Source of the DNA: Clostridia bacterium
GTDB lineage: Bacteria > Bacillota > Peptococcia > DRI-13 > UBA5745
Assembly: GCA_018434325.1 (NCBI GenBank)
Contig: JAHDPO010000007.1
Span: 1 to 64,000 of the forward strand
Length of the DNA stretch: 64,000 bases
Direction: 5' to 3'
The notes beneath the pieces are model-generated. The model was not told the origin of the DNA. It saw nothing but the letters and a program-made list of their open reading frames with translations, and searched no databases. Below are positions 43,841 through 52,658 of this stretch, piece after piece. The translations under genes were made by a program, and so were the position numbers. The first letter of the stretch is position 1. Every line of letters starts with the position of its first letter.

Positions 43841-45412
43841 TTAGCTGTTCCACCTGATGTCACAGAGCCTGGCGTAGCCATCGGCATAAATCCGTTTCAC
43901 CGTCAAGTTCTTATCATAGGCCGGCGTCATGGTAGGATAATAGACCGGCACTACAATAGCTTGATCCTTCAGGTAACTGCCGATTTGGTCGTAATATTTC
44001 TGCCGTTCCGCCTGGTCGTTGGTGGAAGCACCCTTGACAAAGGCTTCGTCGATTTCCGGCACGGCCAGACGCGACATATTTAATACGCCGATACCGCCGG
44101 AGGACAGCACATGGGTCCACATGCCCACATCGGCTTCCACGGCTTCATTGATGAAAGCCATACCGAAATTGCCCTTGGTCATATCGTCGATCCAGGAGTT
44201 GATCTCCACCTGCTGGACGTCCACATTAATGCCTACCTTCCGCAGATCCTCCTGCATAATGACGGCAATCCGCTTGTAAGTCTCGTTGCCGATGGTGAAG
44301 CTGATGCTTTCCCCTTTATAGCCGGATTGAGCCAGATATTCCTTAGCTTTTTCCAGATCCACTTCGTCAAAATTCGTATTGCCGGTATAGCCCACAAATT
44401 CTTCATTCCACAGATTGGTGGCCCGGTTGGGTACGCCGTCCAAGGCGGAAGCAATGATCTTATCCCGGTCGATGGAATGGGCCAGAGCCTGGCGGAAATT
44501 CACATCGTTAAAAGGATACTTCTCCAAATTATAAACAAGATAGCCGCAGCCCAGGGCCGTCACCTTCTCCAGCTTAAAATCGGGATTGCTTTCGATAGAT
44601 TTCACCGCAATACTGGGCAATATATAGGTCAGATCAACCTCACGGGACTCCAGGGCCATCTGAGCGGAAGTAGGATCGGCAATGACCACGAACTCTGCCT
44701 TCTTCAGGGCAGTGCTGCCGCCGTGCCAATCGGCAAAGGCTTCAGCCACCAGCTTCTGGCCTGCCACCCGCTCCGTCAGGCGGTAGGGGCCGGTGCCAAT
44801 GGGCTCATTATAGCCGGCTTGATCTCCCTTGGCTTCCATGTAGGCTTTATTGATGATGCAAACCTTAGTGCCTACAGCCAGGAGAAAAGGTGCATAAATC
44901 TGTTTCAGCTCCACTTCCACTGTATTGACGTCCTTCACCCGCACCTCGTTAACATAAGTAGCTTCCGTGGCATAGGAGGCAGCCGCCAGGCCCTTTTGCA
45001 GGGAATAAGCCACATCCTCCGCCGTCAGCAGGGAACCGTCGTGGAATTTCACCCCTTGCTTCAGATTAAAGGTGTAGGTAAGACCGTCCTGAGAAATGCT
45101 GTATTTTTCGCAAAGCAGAGGTTCAAATTGCCCCTTATAGTAAACCAGCAGGGTTTCATACCAATTGGCCCGGGCGGCCCGGTCCACCGTCACCGAGTTG
45201 TTGTAGGGGTCCATGGTGGACAGCTCGCTTTTCATGGCCACCTTGATCGTATCCCTGGCCGGCGCCGCTTCCGAAGGCGCAGTACCGGCGGCAGCCGGAG
45301 TATTGCCGCTGCCTCCCGATGAGCCGCTGCTGCCGCCGGCGCCACCGCAGCCCGCCAACACCATCAAAGTCAGCATCAAAACTGCCGTCAGAGAAATCCA
45401 CATCTTCTTCAT
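43841..45412 (-). CDS. dppA: Peptide-binding lipoprotein of the ABC transporter (SBP family 5)
   Basis: A 523-residue binding protein. A lipoprotein signal (VLMLTLMVLAGCGG, Cys about 22) is followed by a Gly/Ser linker. Family 5 motifs: YETLLVYYKGQFEPLLCEKY, LKQGVKFHDGSLLTAEDVAY and FRQALAHSIDRDKI. Delivers oligo- or dipeptides to DppBC. It sits between the ATPase and permease genes. Confidence 0.92.
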   Translation of the reverse strand: MKKMWISLTAVLMLTLMVLAGCGGAGGSSGSSGGSGNTPAAAGTAPSEAAPARDTIKVAMKSELSTMDPYNNSVTVDRAARANWYETLLVYYKGQFEPLLCEKYSISQDGLTYTFNLKQGVKFHDGSLLTAEDVAYSLQKGLAAASYATEATYVNEVRVKDVNTVEVELKQIYAPFLLAVGTKVCIINKAYMEAKGDQAGYNEPIGTGPYRLTERVAGQKLVAEAFADWHGGSTALKKAEFVVIADPTSAQMALESREVDLTYILPSIAVKSIESNPDFKLEKVTALGCGYLVYNLEKYPFNDVNFRQALAHSIDRDKIIASALDGVPNRATNLWNEEFVGYTGNTNFDEVDLEKAKEYLAQSGYKGESISFTIGNETYKRIAVIMQEDLRKVGINVDVQQVEINSWIDDMTKGNFGMAFINEAVEADVGMWTHVLSSGGIGVLNMSRLAVPEIDEAFVKGASTNDQAERQKYYDQIGSYLKDQAIVVPVYYPTMTPAYDKNLTVKRIYADGYARLCDIRWNS

Positions 45413-45426
45413 TTACTTCTCCTCCT

Positions 45427-46380
45427 TTACTTTTCAAAAAGCCTGCATGAAACAAAATGACCCTCTGTGATTTCTTGTAACTTAAAATCCCGGCCCAGAC
45501 AAGTTGCCTCGGCGTATGGACATCGTGGCGCAAAACGGCAGCCCCGGGGGGGATTGATCGGTGATACCAGTTCTCCCTGTATCGGTCTTTTGCGGCGGGA
45601 GCCCTTTTGATACTTCATACTGGGAATAGCCTCCAAAAGGCCCCGGGTATAGGGGTGCAGCGGATTGCGGAACAACTCCTCGCTGTCGGCTTTTTCAATG
45701 CATTGACCCAGATACATGACGGCGATTTGATTGGAAATATGCTTAACCACCGATAGATTATGGGTGATAAACATATAGGTAAGCCCCAGCTGATCCTGTA
45801 AATCCATTAGCAAATTGAGAATTTGCGCTTGAATCGATACGTCCAGAGCGCTGACCGGCTCATCGCAAACCACAAACTTAGGTTCCAAAGCCAAAGCCCG
45901 GGCAATGCCGATTCGCTGCCGCCGGCCGCCGTCCAGCTCATGAGGATAAGATTCCGCTACCCGCCTGGCCAGGCCCACGGTCTCCATCAGCTGATCCACT
46001 CTTTCATTGCGGGCCTTGCTGTCGGCATAAGCCTTATTAACTGCCAGGGGATGGCCGATCAGCCGTCGCACCGTCATCCTGGGATCTAAAGAAGAATACG
46101 GGTCCTGAAAGATAATCTGCATATCCCGGCGGATCTGCCGCATTCTGTCCTTGCTCCAATCCAGGATATTTTCTCCCTGATAAAGAACCTGACCGTCGGT
46201 GGCATCCAACAGCCGCAAAATCACCCGGCCCAAAGTAGATTTGCCGCAACCCGACTCTCCCACCACCCCCAGCGTCTCTCCCTTCATGATTTGGAAATTG
46301 ATGCCGTCTACGGCGTGAAGCTGGCCCTTGGGAGTATCAAAATATTTTTTCAGTTCTATAGTTTCAATCAATGGCAGCAT
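45427..46380 (-). CDS. dppF: Peptide ABC transporter ATPase DppF
   Basis: A 317-residue ATPase: Walker A GESGCGKST (about residues 41-49), signature LDGGRRQR in place of LSGGQ, Walker B FVVCDEPVSALDVS, and the C-terminal oligopeptide ATPase segment with CRFAPRCPYAEATC (possible metal or cluster cysteines). Overlaps dppD by 17 bases. Confidence 0.92.
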   Translation of the reverse strand: MLPLIETIELKKYFDTPKGQLHAVDGINFQIMKGETLGVVGESGCGKSTLGRVILRLLDATDGQVLYQGENILDWSKDRMRQIRRDMQIIFQDPYSSLDPRMTVRRLIGHPLAVNKAYADSKARNERVDQLMETVGLARRVAESYPHELDGGRRQRIGIARALALEPKFVVCDEPVSALDVSIQAQILNLLMDLQDQLGLTYMFITHNLSVVKHISNQIAVMYLGQCIEKADSEELFRNPLHPYTRGLLEAIPSMKYQKGSRRKRPIQGELVSPINPPRGCRFAPRCPYAEATCLGRDFKLQEITEGHFVSCRLFEK

Positions 46381-47356
46381 AGGAGTCCTCCTCCTGCCGA
46401 AAGAGATGGCATTTAATTTGATGGCTGCCGAAGCTTACAGCCTCCGGCTTTTTTCGGTCACATTGTGGCAGTCTTTTGGGACAGCGGGGGTGGAAAGGGC
46501 AGCCCGCGGGTAAGTCCGCCGGATCGGGCATCAAGCCGTCGATGGGTTTAAGGCGTTCCGCCCTGTCGTTGATATCCGGAACGGAATTAAACAAGCCTTC
46601 CGTGTAAGGATGGTGGCGGCAGGCGGTAAATAAGTCCTCTGCAGTGCCTCTCTCGATGATTTCTCCGGCGTACATGATTGCCACCAAATCGCAATTCTCC
46701 GCCACTACCGCCAGATCATGGGTGATCAGGATCATAGAGGTGCCCAGCTTTTCTTTTAACTCATACATCATATCCAGGATCTGGGCCTGAATAGTCACAT
46801 CCAAAGCAGTCGTAGGCTCATCGGCGATCAAAAGCTCAGGATTGCAGGACAAGGCAATGGCAATGACCACCCGCTGCTTCATGCCGCCGCTGAACTGATG
46901 AGGGTATTCATTTTTTCTGGCAGCCGGAATTCCCACCATCTCCAGCATTTCTTCCACCCTTTGTTCCAGATTCTCCTTGGAACCCTTCGTATGGAGCCGC
47001 AGAGCCTCGCCGATTTGCTCTCCCACTTTCAACACCGGATTGAGGCTGGTCATCGGGTCCTGAAAGATCATGGAGATTCTGTTGCCCCTGAGAAGCCGCA
47101 TATCGGCTTCGGTAAGCTCCATAATCTCCGCATCCTGAAAGCGGATGCTGCCTTGCGTTATCTTGCCTGACTGCGGCGGCAAAAGCCTGAGCAGAGACAA
47201 GGCTGTAGTCGTTTTGCCGGCTCCCGTTTCGCCTACCAGACCCAGGCATTCCCCTTTGCGCAAGCTAAGGTCGATGCCGTTTACCGCATAATTGACCGCT
47301 AAATCCGTCTTGTAGAGAACGTGCAAATCCCGGATTTCCAGGATGGCCTCGTCCAT
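46364..47356 (-). CDS. dppD: Peptide ABC transporter ATPase DppD
   Basis: A 330-residue ATPase: Walker A GETGAGKTT, signature FSGGMKQRVVIA, Walker B LLIADEPTTALDVT, and C-terminal CPFHPRCPKRLPQC. The first gene of the operon, 30 bases downstream of the -24/-12 promoter, with AGGGGGGAG upstream of ATG. Confidence 0.93.
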   Translation of the reverse strand: MDEAILEIRDLHVLYKTDLAVNYAVNGIDLSLRKGECLGLVGETGAGKTTTALSLLRLLPPQSGKITQGSIRFQDAEIMELTEADMRLLRGNRISMIFQDPMTSLNPVLKVGEQIGEALRLHTKGSKENLEQRVEEMLEMVGIPAARKNEYPHQFSGGMKQRVVIAIALSCNPELLIADEPTTALDVTIQAQILDMMYELKEKLGTSMILITHDLAVVAENCDLVAIMYAGEIIERGTAEDLFTACRHHPYTEGLFNSVPDINDRAERLKPIDGLMPDPADLPAGCPFHPRCPKRLPQCDRKKPEAVSFGSHQIKCHLFRQEEDSYAAID

Positions 47357-47385
47357 ATTGCTCCCCCCTTTGCTTAAAATTAACT

Positions 47386-47403
47386 ATGCAATTTCGATGC
47401 CAA
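47386..47403 (-). promoter_or_regulatory. Sigma-54 (-24/-12) promoter of the dpp operon
   Basis: On the minus strand TTGGCATCGAAATTGCAT gives GG and GC separated by exactly 10 bases, as sigma-54 requires (consensus TGGCAC-N5-TTGC; only one core mismatch). The distance to the dppD start is about 30 bases. A sigma-54 activator gene lies divergent. Confidence 0.85.
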
Positions 47404-47502
47404 ACTTTATATACCATATATATTTTTTAATAAGACAAATAATTCAACACTTGCAGGCAGGAGTACAGCCGAAGAAAAGCGAATAAATACAAACCAGGTT
47501 CC

Positions 47503-47522
47503 AACCTAGTTATAACCTAGTT
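47503..47522. promoter_or_regulatory. Candidate upstream activator sites
   Basis: AACCTAGTT occurs twice (47503-47511, 47514-47522), 11 bp apart, that is one helical turn. GGTTCCAACC (47498-47507) overlaps. The sites are about 100 bp upstream of the -24/-12 promoter, a normal enhancer distance. Confidence 0.5.
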
Positions 47523-47542
47523 TTAAGAAAGAAGGATAGATC

Positions 47543-49804
47543 ATGCCGTCTCTGGCTATTTTATGCGTCCATAAGGACATGCCCATCATTGACAGCGTTT
47601 TGCTGCGCCAGATTTTTGGCGACGCCATCACCATCAAGAGCTATGCCATCGGCTCGGATCTGGACGTCTCCGCCGTCACCGAGGATCTGGCTCTGATTAT
47701 CGGTCCCGAGGTTATTGCCAAGGAAATGATCAGCCGGCTACCTTCAGGGGTCAAGCATGTGGTAAAAAAGCGGGCTCTTGATCCTACGAATCTCCATCTC
47801 CTTTTCCAAATCCCCGCCAATGCTGAAGTATTGGTGGTCAACGACCTTTACGAGACGGCTTGCGAGATGGTTAATGAACTGAAAGAGCTGAACATCCATC
47901 CCCTGCGCTATTTCCCCTATAATCCTCAGGATCCCGAAGATCCCTACCATTTGAGAACCAGCTACGTGCCTTTCCAGCTTTATTCACCGGAAATCACCAG
48001 AAAAATGGTACACAGCCGGCAATATGAGAATAAGTACGAAACACCCCCTTATTCGGGTCAGCCCATACAATATGCCATTACAGCCGGTGAACCCAACGAG
48101 GTACCCAAGGCTATTCCTAACGTCATCGATCTGGGGCATCTGCTGATCAATATTATGACCATCGTAGAAATCCTTTACCATTTTCGGGGAGTAGCAGGCT
48201 TCGACCCCCAGGTAGGCAACCAGTACTTGCGGCTTTATATCAACCTCAGTATGGAGCTGGCCAAAAAGCATCAGCAAAATTTATTTCTCCAGGCCCAGCT
48301 TACTTCCGTCATCGCCAATATGCAAAACGGCATTTTATTGGTCAATGAAGACAATGAAATTTTGCTGTTTAACGAAAAGGCAGTGGAGATAATGGGCAAA
48401 AGAGAGCTGATGTCCGTAAAAATCACGGATATATTGCCGGTTCAAGCTCTACTGGACACTGGCGAGGAACAATTCATTCCCATTAAAAACCATACCATCC
48501 ATCTGACCCAAACGGAAATCGCCATTCCCCATACGGAACAGCACTGCCATCTGATTATTCTGGAAAGCCTGGAGCAGATTCAGGAAATTGATCAGCGCTA
48601 CCGCAAGCAAATCATCCGGGGCAATAAAGCCCGCTATTTGTTTAAGGATATTGTCTACCAGAGCCAGGCCATGCGCAAAACCATGGAGAAAGCCGCCGCC
48701 TTTGCGAAAACCGACTCCACCATCCTGATTACCGGCGAAAGCGGTACCGGCAAGGAGCTTTTGGCCCAGGCCATCCACAATGCCTCCCGCCGCCGCCGTC
48801 AGCCCTTTATCGCCATCAATTGTGGCGCTCTCACCGAAAGCCTTTTGGAAAGCGAGCTCTTTGGCTATGAGGAGGGAGCCTTCACCGGAGCCAAAAAAGG
48901 CGGCAAGGCCGGCCTGTTTGAGTTGGCTCATCAAGGCACCCTTTTTCTTGATGAGATCGGGGATACCCCAAAATCCATCCAGGTCAAGCTGCTGAGAGCC
49001 CTGCAGGAAAAAGAAATTCTCAGGGTCGGCGGCCACCGCATGATTCCCGTGGATGTCAGAATCCTGGCCGCTACCAACCAAAATCTCCACTTGCTGCAGC
49101 AGCAAGGGCTTTTCCGCCAGGACCTGTATTACCGGTTGAATACCTTGCCCCTGTCTATGCCGCCTTTGCGCCGGCGCAGCGAAGATATCCGGCCGCTGTT
49201 CTTTTATCTCCTGGACAAGGCCGCTGCCCTGGCCCCCGCTTCGGAAAGCAGCAAAGGTAAGGAAGCCCGTCCGCCGCAGCATTTTCTGTCCGACGAGCTG
49301 CTGGCGGTGCTGGAAAACCATAGCTGGCCCGGCAATGTTCGGGAGCTGGAAAACATCGTGGCTTATATTGCCAGTATCGGCCCCTTGACCCGGGATATCA
49401 CCGCCGATGTGGCAGCCCTGCTGTCGGCGGAAGAACCGCCATCCTCATTATCCCCTTTATCCCCTTTATCCCCGCCTCTTGGGGCTGCCGCTGCCGTCGG
49501 CTCCTCTGCTGGCGCTCAGGCCCAAGCTCGCTTTACCAGTGTCCAAGCCAGAGATGAGTGCCGGGCTATTCTGACGGCATTGCAGGCGGCCAAAGCCCGG
49601 GATTTGCCCTATGCCGGCAGGGGCTTTTTGCAGCAGAGCCTTCGCGACAATCAAGGCTTAGATCTAAGTCTCAGTCAAATCCGCCTGCGGCTAAATCATC
49701 TGAAAACCCTAAACTTCGTCGGGGCAGAAACAGGCAAGGGCCACTTTATCCTGCCTGCCGGCGAGGACTGGCTGGCCAATGCCGCCGGCATTCCGCAAAA
49801 TTAA
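47543..49804 (+). CDS. Sigma-54-dependent transcriptional activator (PAS, AAA+)
   Basis: A 753-residue enhancer-binding protein. Residues 1-230 are a sensor domain of unclear family, 252-345 a PAS domain (VIANMQNGILLVNEDNEILL), and 370-620 the AAA+ domain with Walker A GESGTGKE (398-405), GAFTGA (445-450, sigma-54 contact) and Walker B GTLFLDEIGD (465-474). A Ser/Pro/Ala-rich linker (about 640-670) leads to a C-terminal region without an obvious Fis-type HTH. Divergent from the dpp operon, which it probably activates. Confidence 0.92.
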   Translation: MPSLAILCVHKDMPIIDSVLLRQIFGDAITIKSYAIGSDLDVSAVTEDLALIIGPEVIAKEMISRLPSGVKHVVKKRALDPTNLHLLFQIPANAEVLVVNDLYETACEMVNELKELNIHPLRYFPYNPQDPEDPYHLRTSYVPFQLYSPEITRKMVHSRQYENKYETPPYSGQPIQYAITAGEPNEVPKAIPNVIDLGHLLINIMTIVEILYHFRGVAGFDPQVGNQYLRLYINLSMELAKKHQQNLFLQAQLTSVIANMQNGILLVNEDNEILLFNEKAVEIMGKRELMSVKITDILPVQALLDTGEEQFIPIKNHTIHLTQTEIAIPHTEQHCHLIILESLEQIQEIDQRYRKQIIRGNKARYLFKDIVYQSQAMRKTMEKAAAFAKTDSTILITGESGTGKELLAQAIHNASRRRRQPFIAINCGALTESLLESELFGYEEGAFTGAKKGGKAGLFELAHQGTLFLDEIGDTPKSIQVKLLRALQEKEILRVGGHRMIPVDVRILAATNQNLHLLQQQGLFRQDLYYRLNTLPLSMPPLRRRSEDIRPLFFYLLDKAAALAPASESSKGKEARPPQHFLSDELLAVLENHSWPGNVRELENIVAYIASIGPLTRDITADVAALLSAEEPPSSLSPLSPLSPPLGAAAAVGSSAGAQAQARFTSVQARDECRAILTALQAAKARDLPYAGRGFLQQSLRDNQGLDLSLSQIRLRLNHLKTLNFVGAETGKGHFILPAGEDWLANAAGIPQN

Positions 49805-49951
49805 GCTATACAACCTTTAATCAGGATTTCCTCCTATTAGTCGTGCATTACTTTAAATTTTGTACAGTTAGACATCAGTAACATTTCCGCTTGGCTAAAA
49901 AAGCAACTGTGGTAATCAAGTGTGTTATCAAGATAATAATCTCTATTCGTG

Positions 49952-50008
49952 AAAAAATAAAGGCAACGCGCCATCCCGTTACGGGACAACGCCTTGCTTT
50001 TATTTTTC
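49952..50008. terminator. Bidirectional terminator
   Basis: AAAAATAAAGGCAACGCG and CGCCTTGCTTTTATTTTT pair around an inner TCCCGT/ACGGGA. It lies between convergent genes and serves both. The rest of the 282-bp gap holds nothing recognisable. Confidence 0.85.
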
Positions 50009-50086
50009 TGCAACTATTTTCAACTGTTTTCAGCAATTCGCCCCGGACTGCTCAGGCTAGCTTTCAAACTTGCCACCCGCCCAGGC

Positions 50087-50836
50087 TCAGCTTTCAGCCG
50101 CCGGCAGATTCTCCTCCAGCATCAGCATTTCAATATGCCGCCTCATCTCCTGCTTAGCCTTCTTAGCATCTTTCTTCTTGATAGCCATAAAAATATTGCG
50201 GTGGCTGTCCGTAGCTCTGACCATTTGATTGGGCTGGGCAATCACCGTTTTATTGTACTCCAGCAAGAGATCCCTGGTGGTATCGAGCATCTCCGACAAA
50301 TAAGCATTTTTTGCCGCTGCCGCAATGGCCATATGGAACTCGAAATCCGCGCTCAAGAAGGCTTCTGGGTTATCTTCATAGATTAAGGTGTTGTTGAAGC
50401 TTTCCTCTATGCGCTCCAAATCCTGCTCGTCACGGCGCAAGGCTGCCAGGTCCACAATCTCCATCTCCAGAAATCGCCTGGCTTCGACCAGCTCCGAAAC
50501 GGCAAATTTCATCTGGAGATTTTTTAACTGGAAGAAATCCAGCATCAGCTTATCTTCGCCATTGTTTAAAAAAGTACCTTCGCCAACCCGAATATCCACG
50601 ATTTTTAAAGTGGCCAAGGCTTTCAGGGCTTCCCGCACCGGCGGCCGGCTGACTCCCAGCATATCCGCCAACTCTCTTTCAGAGGGCAAGCGCTCGCCGG
50701 GCAACAGCTTTTCTTCCATAATCATCTGCTTGATTTGTTCAACAATCGTATCAGAAACCGTTGAACGCTTGATTTTTTTAAATTTGTCCTCCACACCTAT
50801 CCCGCCAATCCCATGTTTTTTAGGCATTATACTCAT
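50087..50836 (-). CDS. FadR-type GntR-family regulator
   Basis: A 249-residue regulator: winged HTH GERLPSERELADMLGVSRPP, VREALKALATLKIVDIRVGE, then an all-helical FCD ligand domain (ARRFLEMEIVDLAAL, DFEFHMAIAAAAKN, TDSHRNIFMAIKKKD). The His and Asp residues suggest a metal-bound carboxylate ligand. ATG 50836 is the first ATG but has a poor ribosome site; GTG 50794 is an alternative. It lies just downstream of the SDR-TRAP operon. Confidence 0.87.
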   Translation of the reverse strand: MSIMPKKHGIGGIGVEDKFKKIKRSTVSDTIVEQIKQMIMEEKLLPGERLPSERELADMLGVSRPPVREALKALATLKIVDIRVGEGTFLNNGEDKLMLDFFQLKNLQMKFAVSELVEARRFLEMEIVDLAALRRDEQDLERIEESFNNTLIYEDNPEAFLSADFEFHMAIAAAAKNAYLSEMLDTTRDLLLEYNKTVIAQPNQMVRATDSHRNIFMAIKKKDAKKAKQEMRRHIEMLMLEENLPAAES

Positions 50837-50986
50837 CGGCCTGCGCCTTTGGCGCAGCGGCAATCAAAAATCGCCGGATTAAAACATTATATATTTTAAT
50901 CACAAAATAGCATTACTGTATGATGGTCATGCCAACTTTCCTTTGTGATAATTATAACATAGGATAGGCCTTACTGCCAATACTCT

Positions 50987-51754
50987 TTATCGGCCTGTGT
51001 TTTGGGTGCAGAGTTTGCCGCCGGTTATTTCCATCATCGTACCATTGACATAAGCCGCTTTTCCCGACGCCAAAAAAGCAACGGCATTGGCGATATCCCT
51101 GGGATCAGCCAGACGCCCCAAAGGAATCTGGCCAATCAGCCGCTGGGGCTCATGCTCCAGCATCGGTTTGATGATATCCGTGAGTACCACGCCGGGAATA
51201 TATCCGGCCACCCGTATCCCCAGCGGGTTCAGCTCCGCGGCCATGGTACGGGTCAGGTTGGCGATGGCTGCCTTTGAAGCATTATAAGCGCTATAGCCGA
51301 TGGCCGGAATCAGCCCGCCAAAGGAGCCGGCGTTAAGGATCACCGGCTCTCTATCTCTTTTCATCAATTTCACCGCCTGTTGGGAAGCTAAAAAAATCGA
51401 ATCTAAATTATTGCAGAAAATACGGCGCCACTCCATGAGGTTCATCTCCATGAACCTTTTGTCAATAAGGATTGCCGCATTATTGATCAAAATATCCAAA
51501 ACCCCAAACTCTTGCTCAATAGCGGCAAACATCCTCTCAGCATCCCTTTCTTCCGCCATGCTGCCAAGGGCTTTAAAAACGCCGACAGGGAATGTGCTCT
51601 TTAATTCTTCCTCTGCTTGGGTAAGCGAGATTGGGTCCACATCATTCAGAATAATATTGGCGCCTTCCTCAGCCAAAGACTTGGCAATTTCTTTGCCAAT
51701 ACCCTTGCCTGATCCGGTAATCAGCACTACCTTGCCCTCCAGATTCAGCTTCAC
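50987..51754 (-). CDS. Short-chain dehydrogenase/reductase
   Basis: A 255-residue NAD(P)-dependent SDR: TGSGKGIGKEIA (about residues 12-23), NNAAI, the catalytic Ser in NAGSFGG and YSAYNASK (Tyr-x3-Lys, about 155-162), and VNGTMMEITGG at the end. The last gene of the catabolic operon, possibly oxidising a sugar-acid alcohol. Confidence 0.88.
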   Translation of the reverse strand: MKLNLEGKVVLITGSGKGIGKEIAKSLAEEGANIILNDVDPISLTQAEEELKSTFPVGVFKALGSMAEERDAERMFAAIEQEFGVLDILINNAAILIDKRFMEMNLMEWRRIFCNNLDSIFLASQQAVKLMKRDREPVILNAGSFGGLIPAIGYSAYNASKAAIANLTRTMAAELNPLGIRVAGYIPGVVLTDIIKPMLEHEPQRLIGQIPLGRLADPRDIANAVAFLASGKAAYVNGTMMEITGGKLCTQNTGR

Positions 51755-51768
51755 TATCGCACTCCTCC

Positions 51769-52581
51769 TTACACCATTGTCCAGCCGCCGTCACTCAGCA
51801 AGGATATGCCTGTAGTGAATGAGGAGGCTTTCGACGCCAGATATACCACAGGTCCGATAATCTCATAGGCCTCGGCAAAGCGGCCCTGGGGGATCATCGA
51901 AATCAGTGATTTATACCACTCAGGATCTTTGGCCAGCTGTTCCACCAAAGGCGTTTTATGATGAGCCGGCGAAAGGGCATTTACCCGAACATTATAACGG
52001 GCCCACTCTAAAGCCAGCACCCGGGTAAGCTGTACCACACCGCCTTTGGCGGCGGCATAAGCCGAATTTCTCTCCAAAGCTACGTGAGCATTGATAGAAG
52101 CCAAATTGATGATGCTCCCTTCACCTTTTTCCACCATCAACTGCCCAAAGGCTTTACAGCACATAAAGGTACCGGTCAGATCCACATCCACCACTTTCTT
52201 AAATTCCGCCGCTTCCAGCTCTAATACCGGTTTACGGATGTTCATTCCCGCCGAATTCACCAATACCTGGGGTGCGCCGTAAAGCTCCTTTACTTTATTC
52301 CTTACCGAAAGAACGTTATCCCAGTCGGTTACATCGAGGATAAAGGTTTTACATTCCCGGCCCAAACCTTGAACCTTGCCGCAAACCCGTGCCAAGCCTT
52401 CTTCATTCATATCCATCAATAAAATGTCCGACCCGTAGGCCGCCAGCCCCAGGGCGATGGCCTCCCCTAATCCTGAGGCCCCTCCTGTCACGATGCTAAG
52501 GCAGCCCGCCATACTAAACAAGTCTTGAATATTTTCAGGCATCTTAATTTCTTTAATCTCCTGCAATAAATCATTATCCAT
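51769..52581 (-). CDS. Short-chain dehydrogenase/reductase (gluconate 5-dehydrogenase-like)
   Basis: A 270-residue SDR: TGGASGLGEAIA (about residues 32-43), NSAGMNIRKP, INLASINAH and YAAAKGG (catalytic Tyr/Lys), SDGGWTMV at the end. NSAGMNIRKP is like gluconate 5-dehydrogenases and 2-keto-3-deoxygluconate reductases. Follows the TRAP genes. Confidence 0.87.
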   Translation of the reverse strand: MDNDLLQEIKEIKMPENIQDLFSMAGCLSIVTGGASGLGEAIALGLAAYGSDILLMDMNEEGLARVCGKVQGLGRECKTFILDVTDWDNVLSVRNKVKELYGAPQVLVNSAGMNIRKPVLELEAAEFKKVVDVDLTGTFMCCKAFGQLMVEKGEGSIINLASINAHVALERNSAYAAAKGGVVQLTRVLALEWARYNVRVNALSPAHHKTPLVEQLAKDPEWYKSLISMIPQGRFAEAYEIIGPVVYLASKASSFTTGISLLSDGGWTMV

Positions 52582-52658
52582 ATTTTTATCTGCCCCTTTT
52601 TAACAAGATGAGGGGCCCAAGCCCAGGGGCTGGGGCCCTCGATGAAATGGGAGGGGGA

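Noticed and set aside
44111-45322. 403-residue open frame on the plus strand
   Set aside because: Antisense of the peptide-binding protein gene, which has clear motifs.
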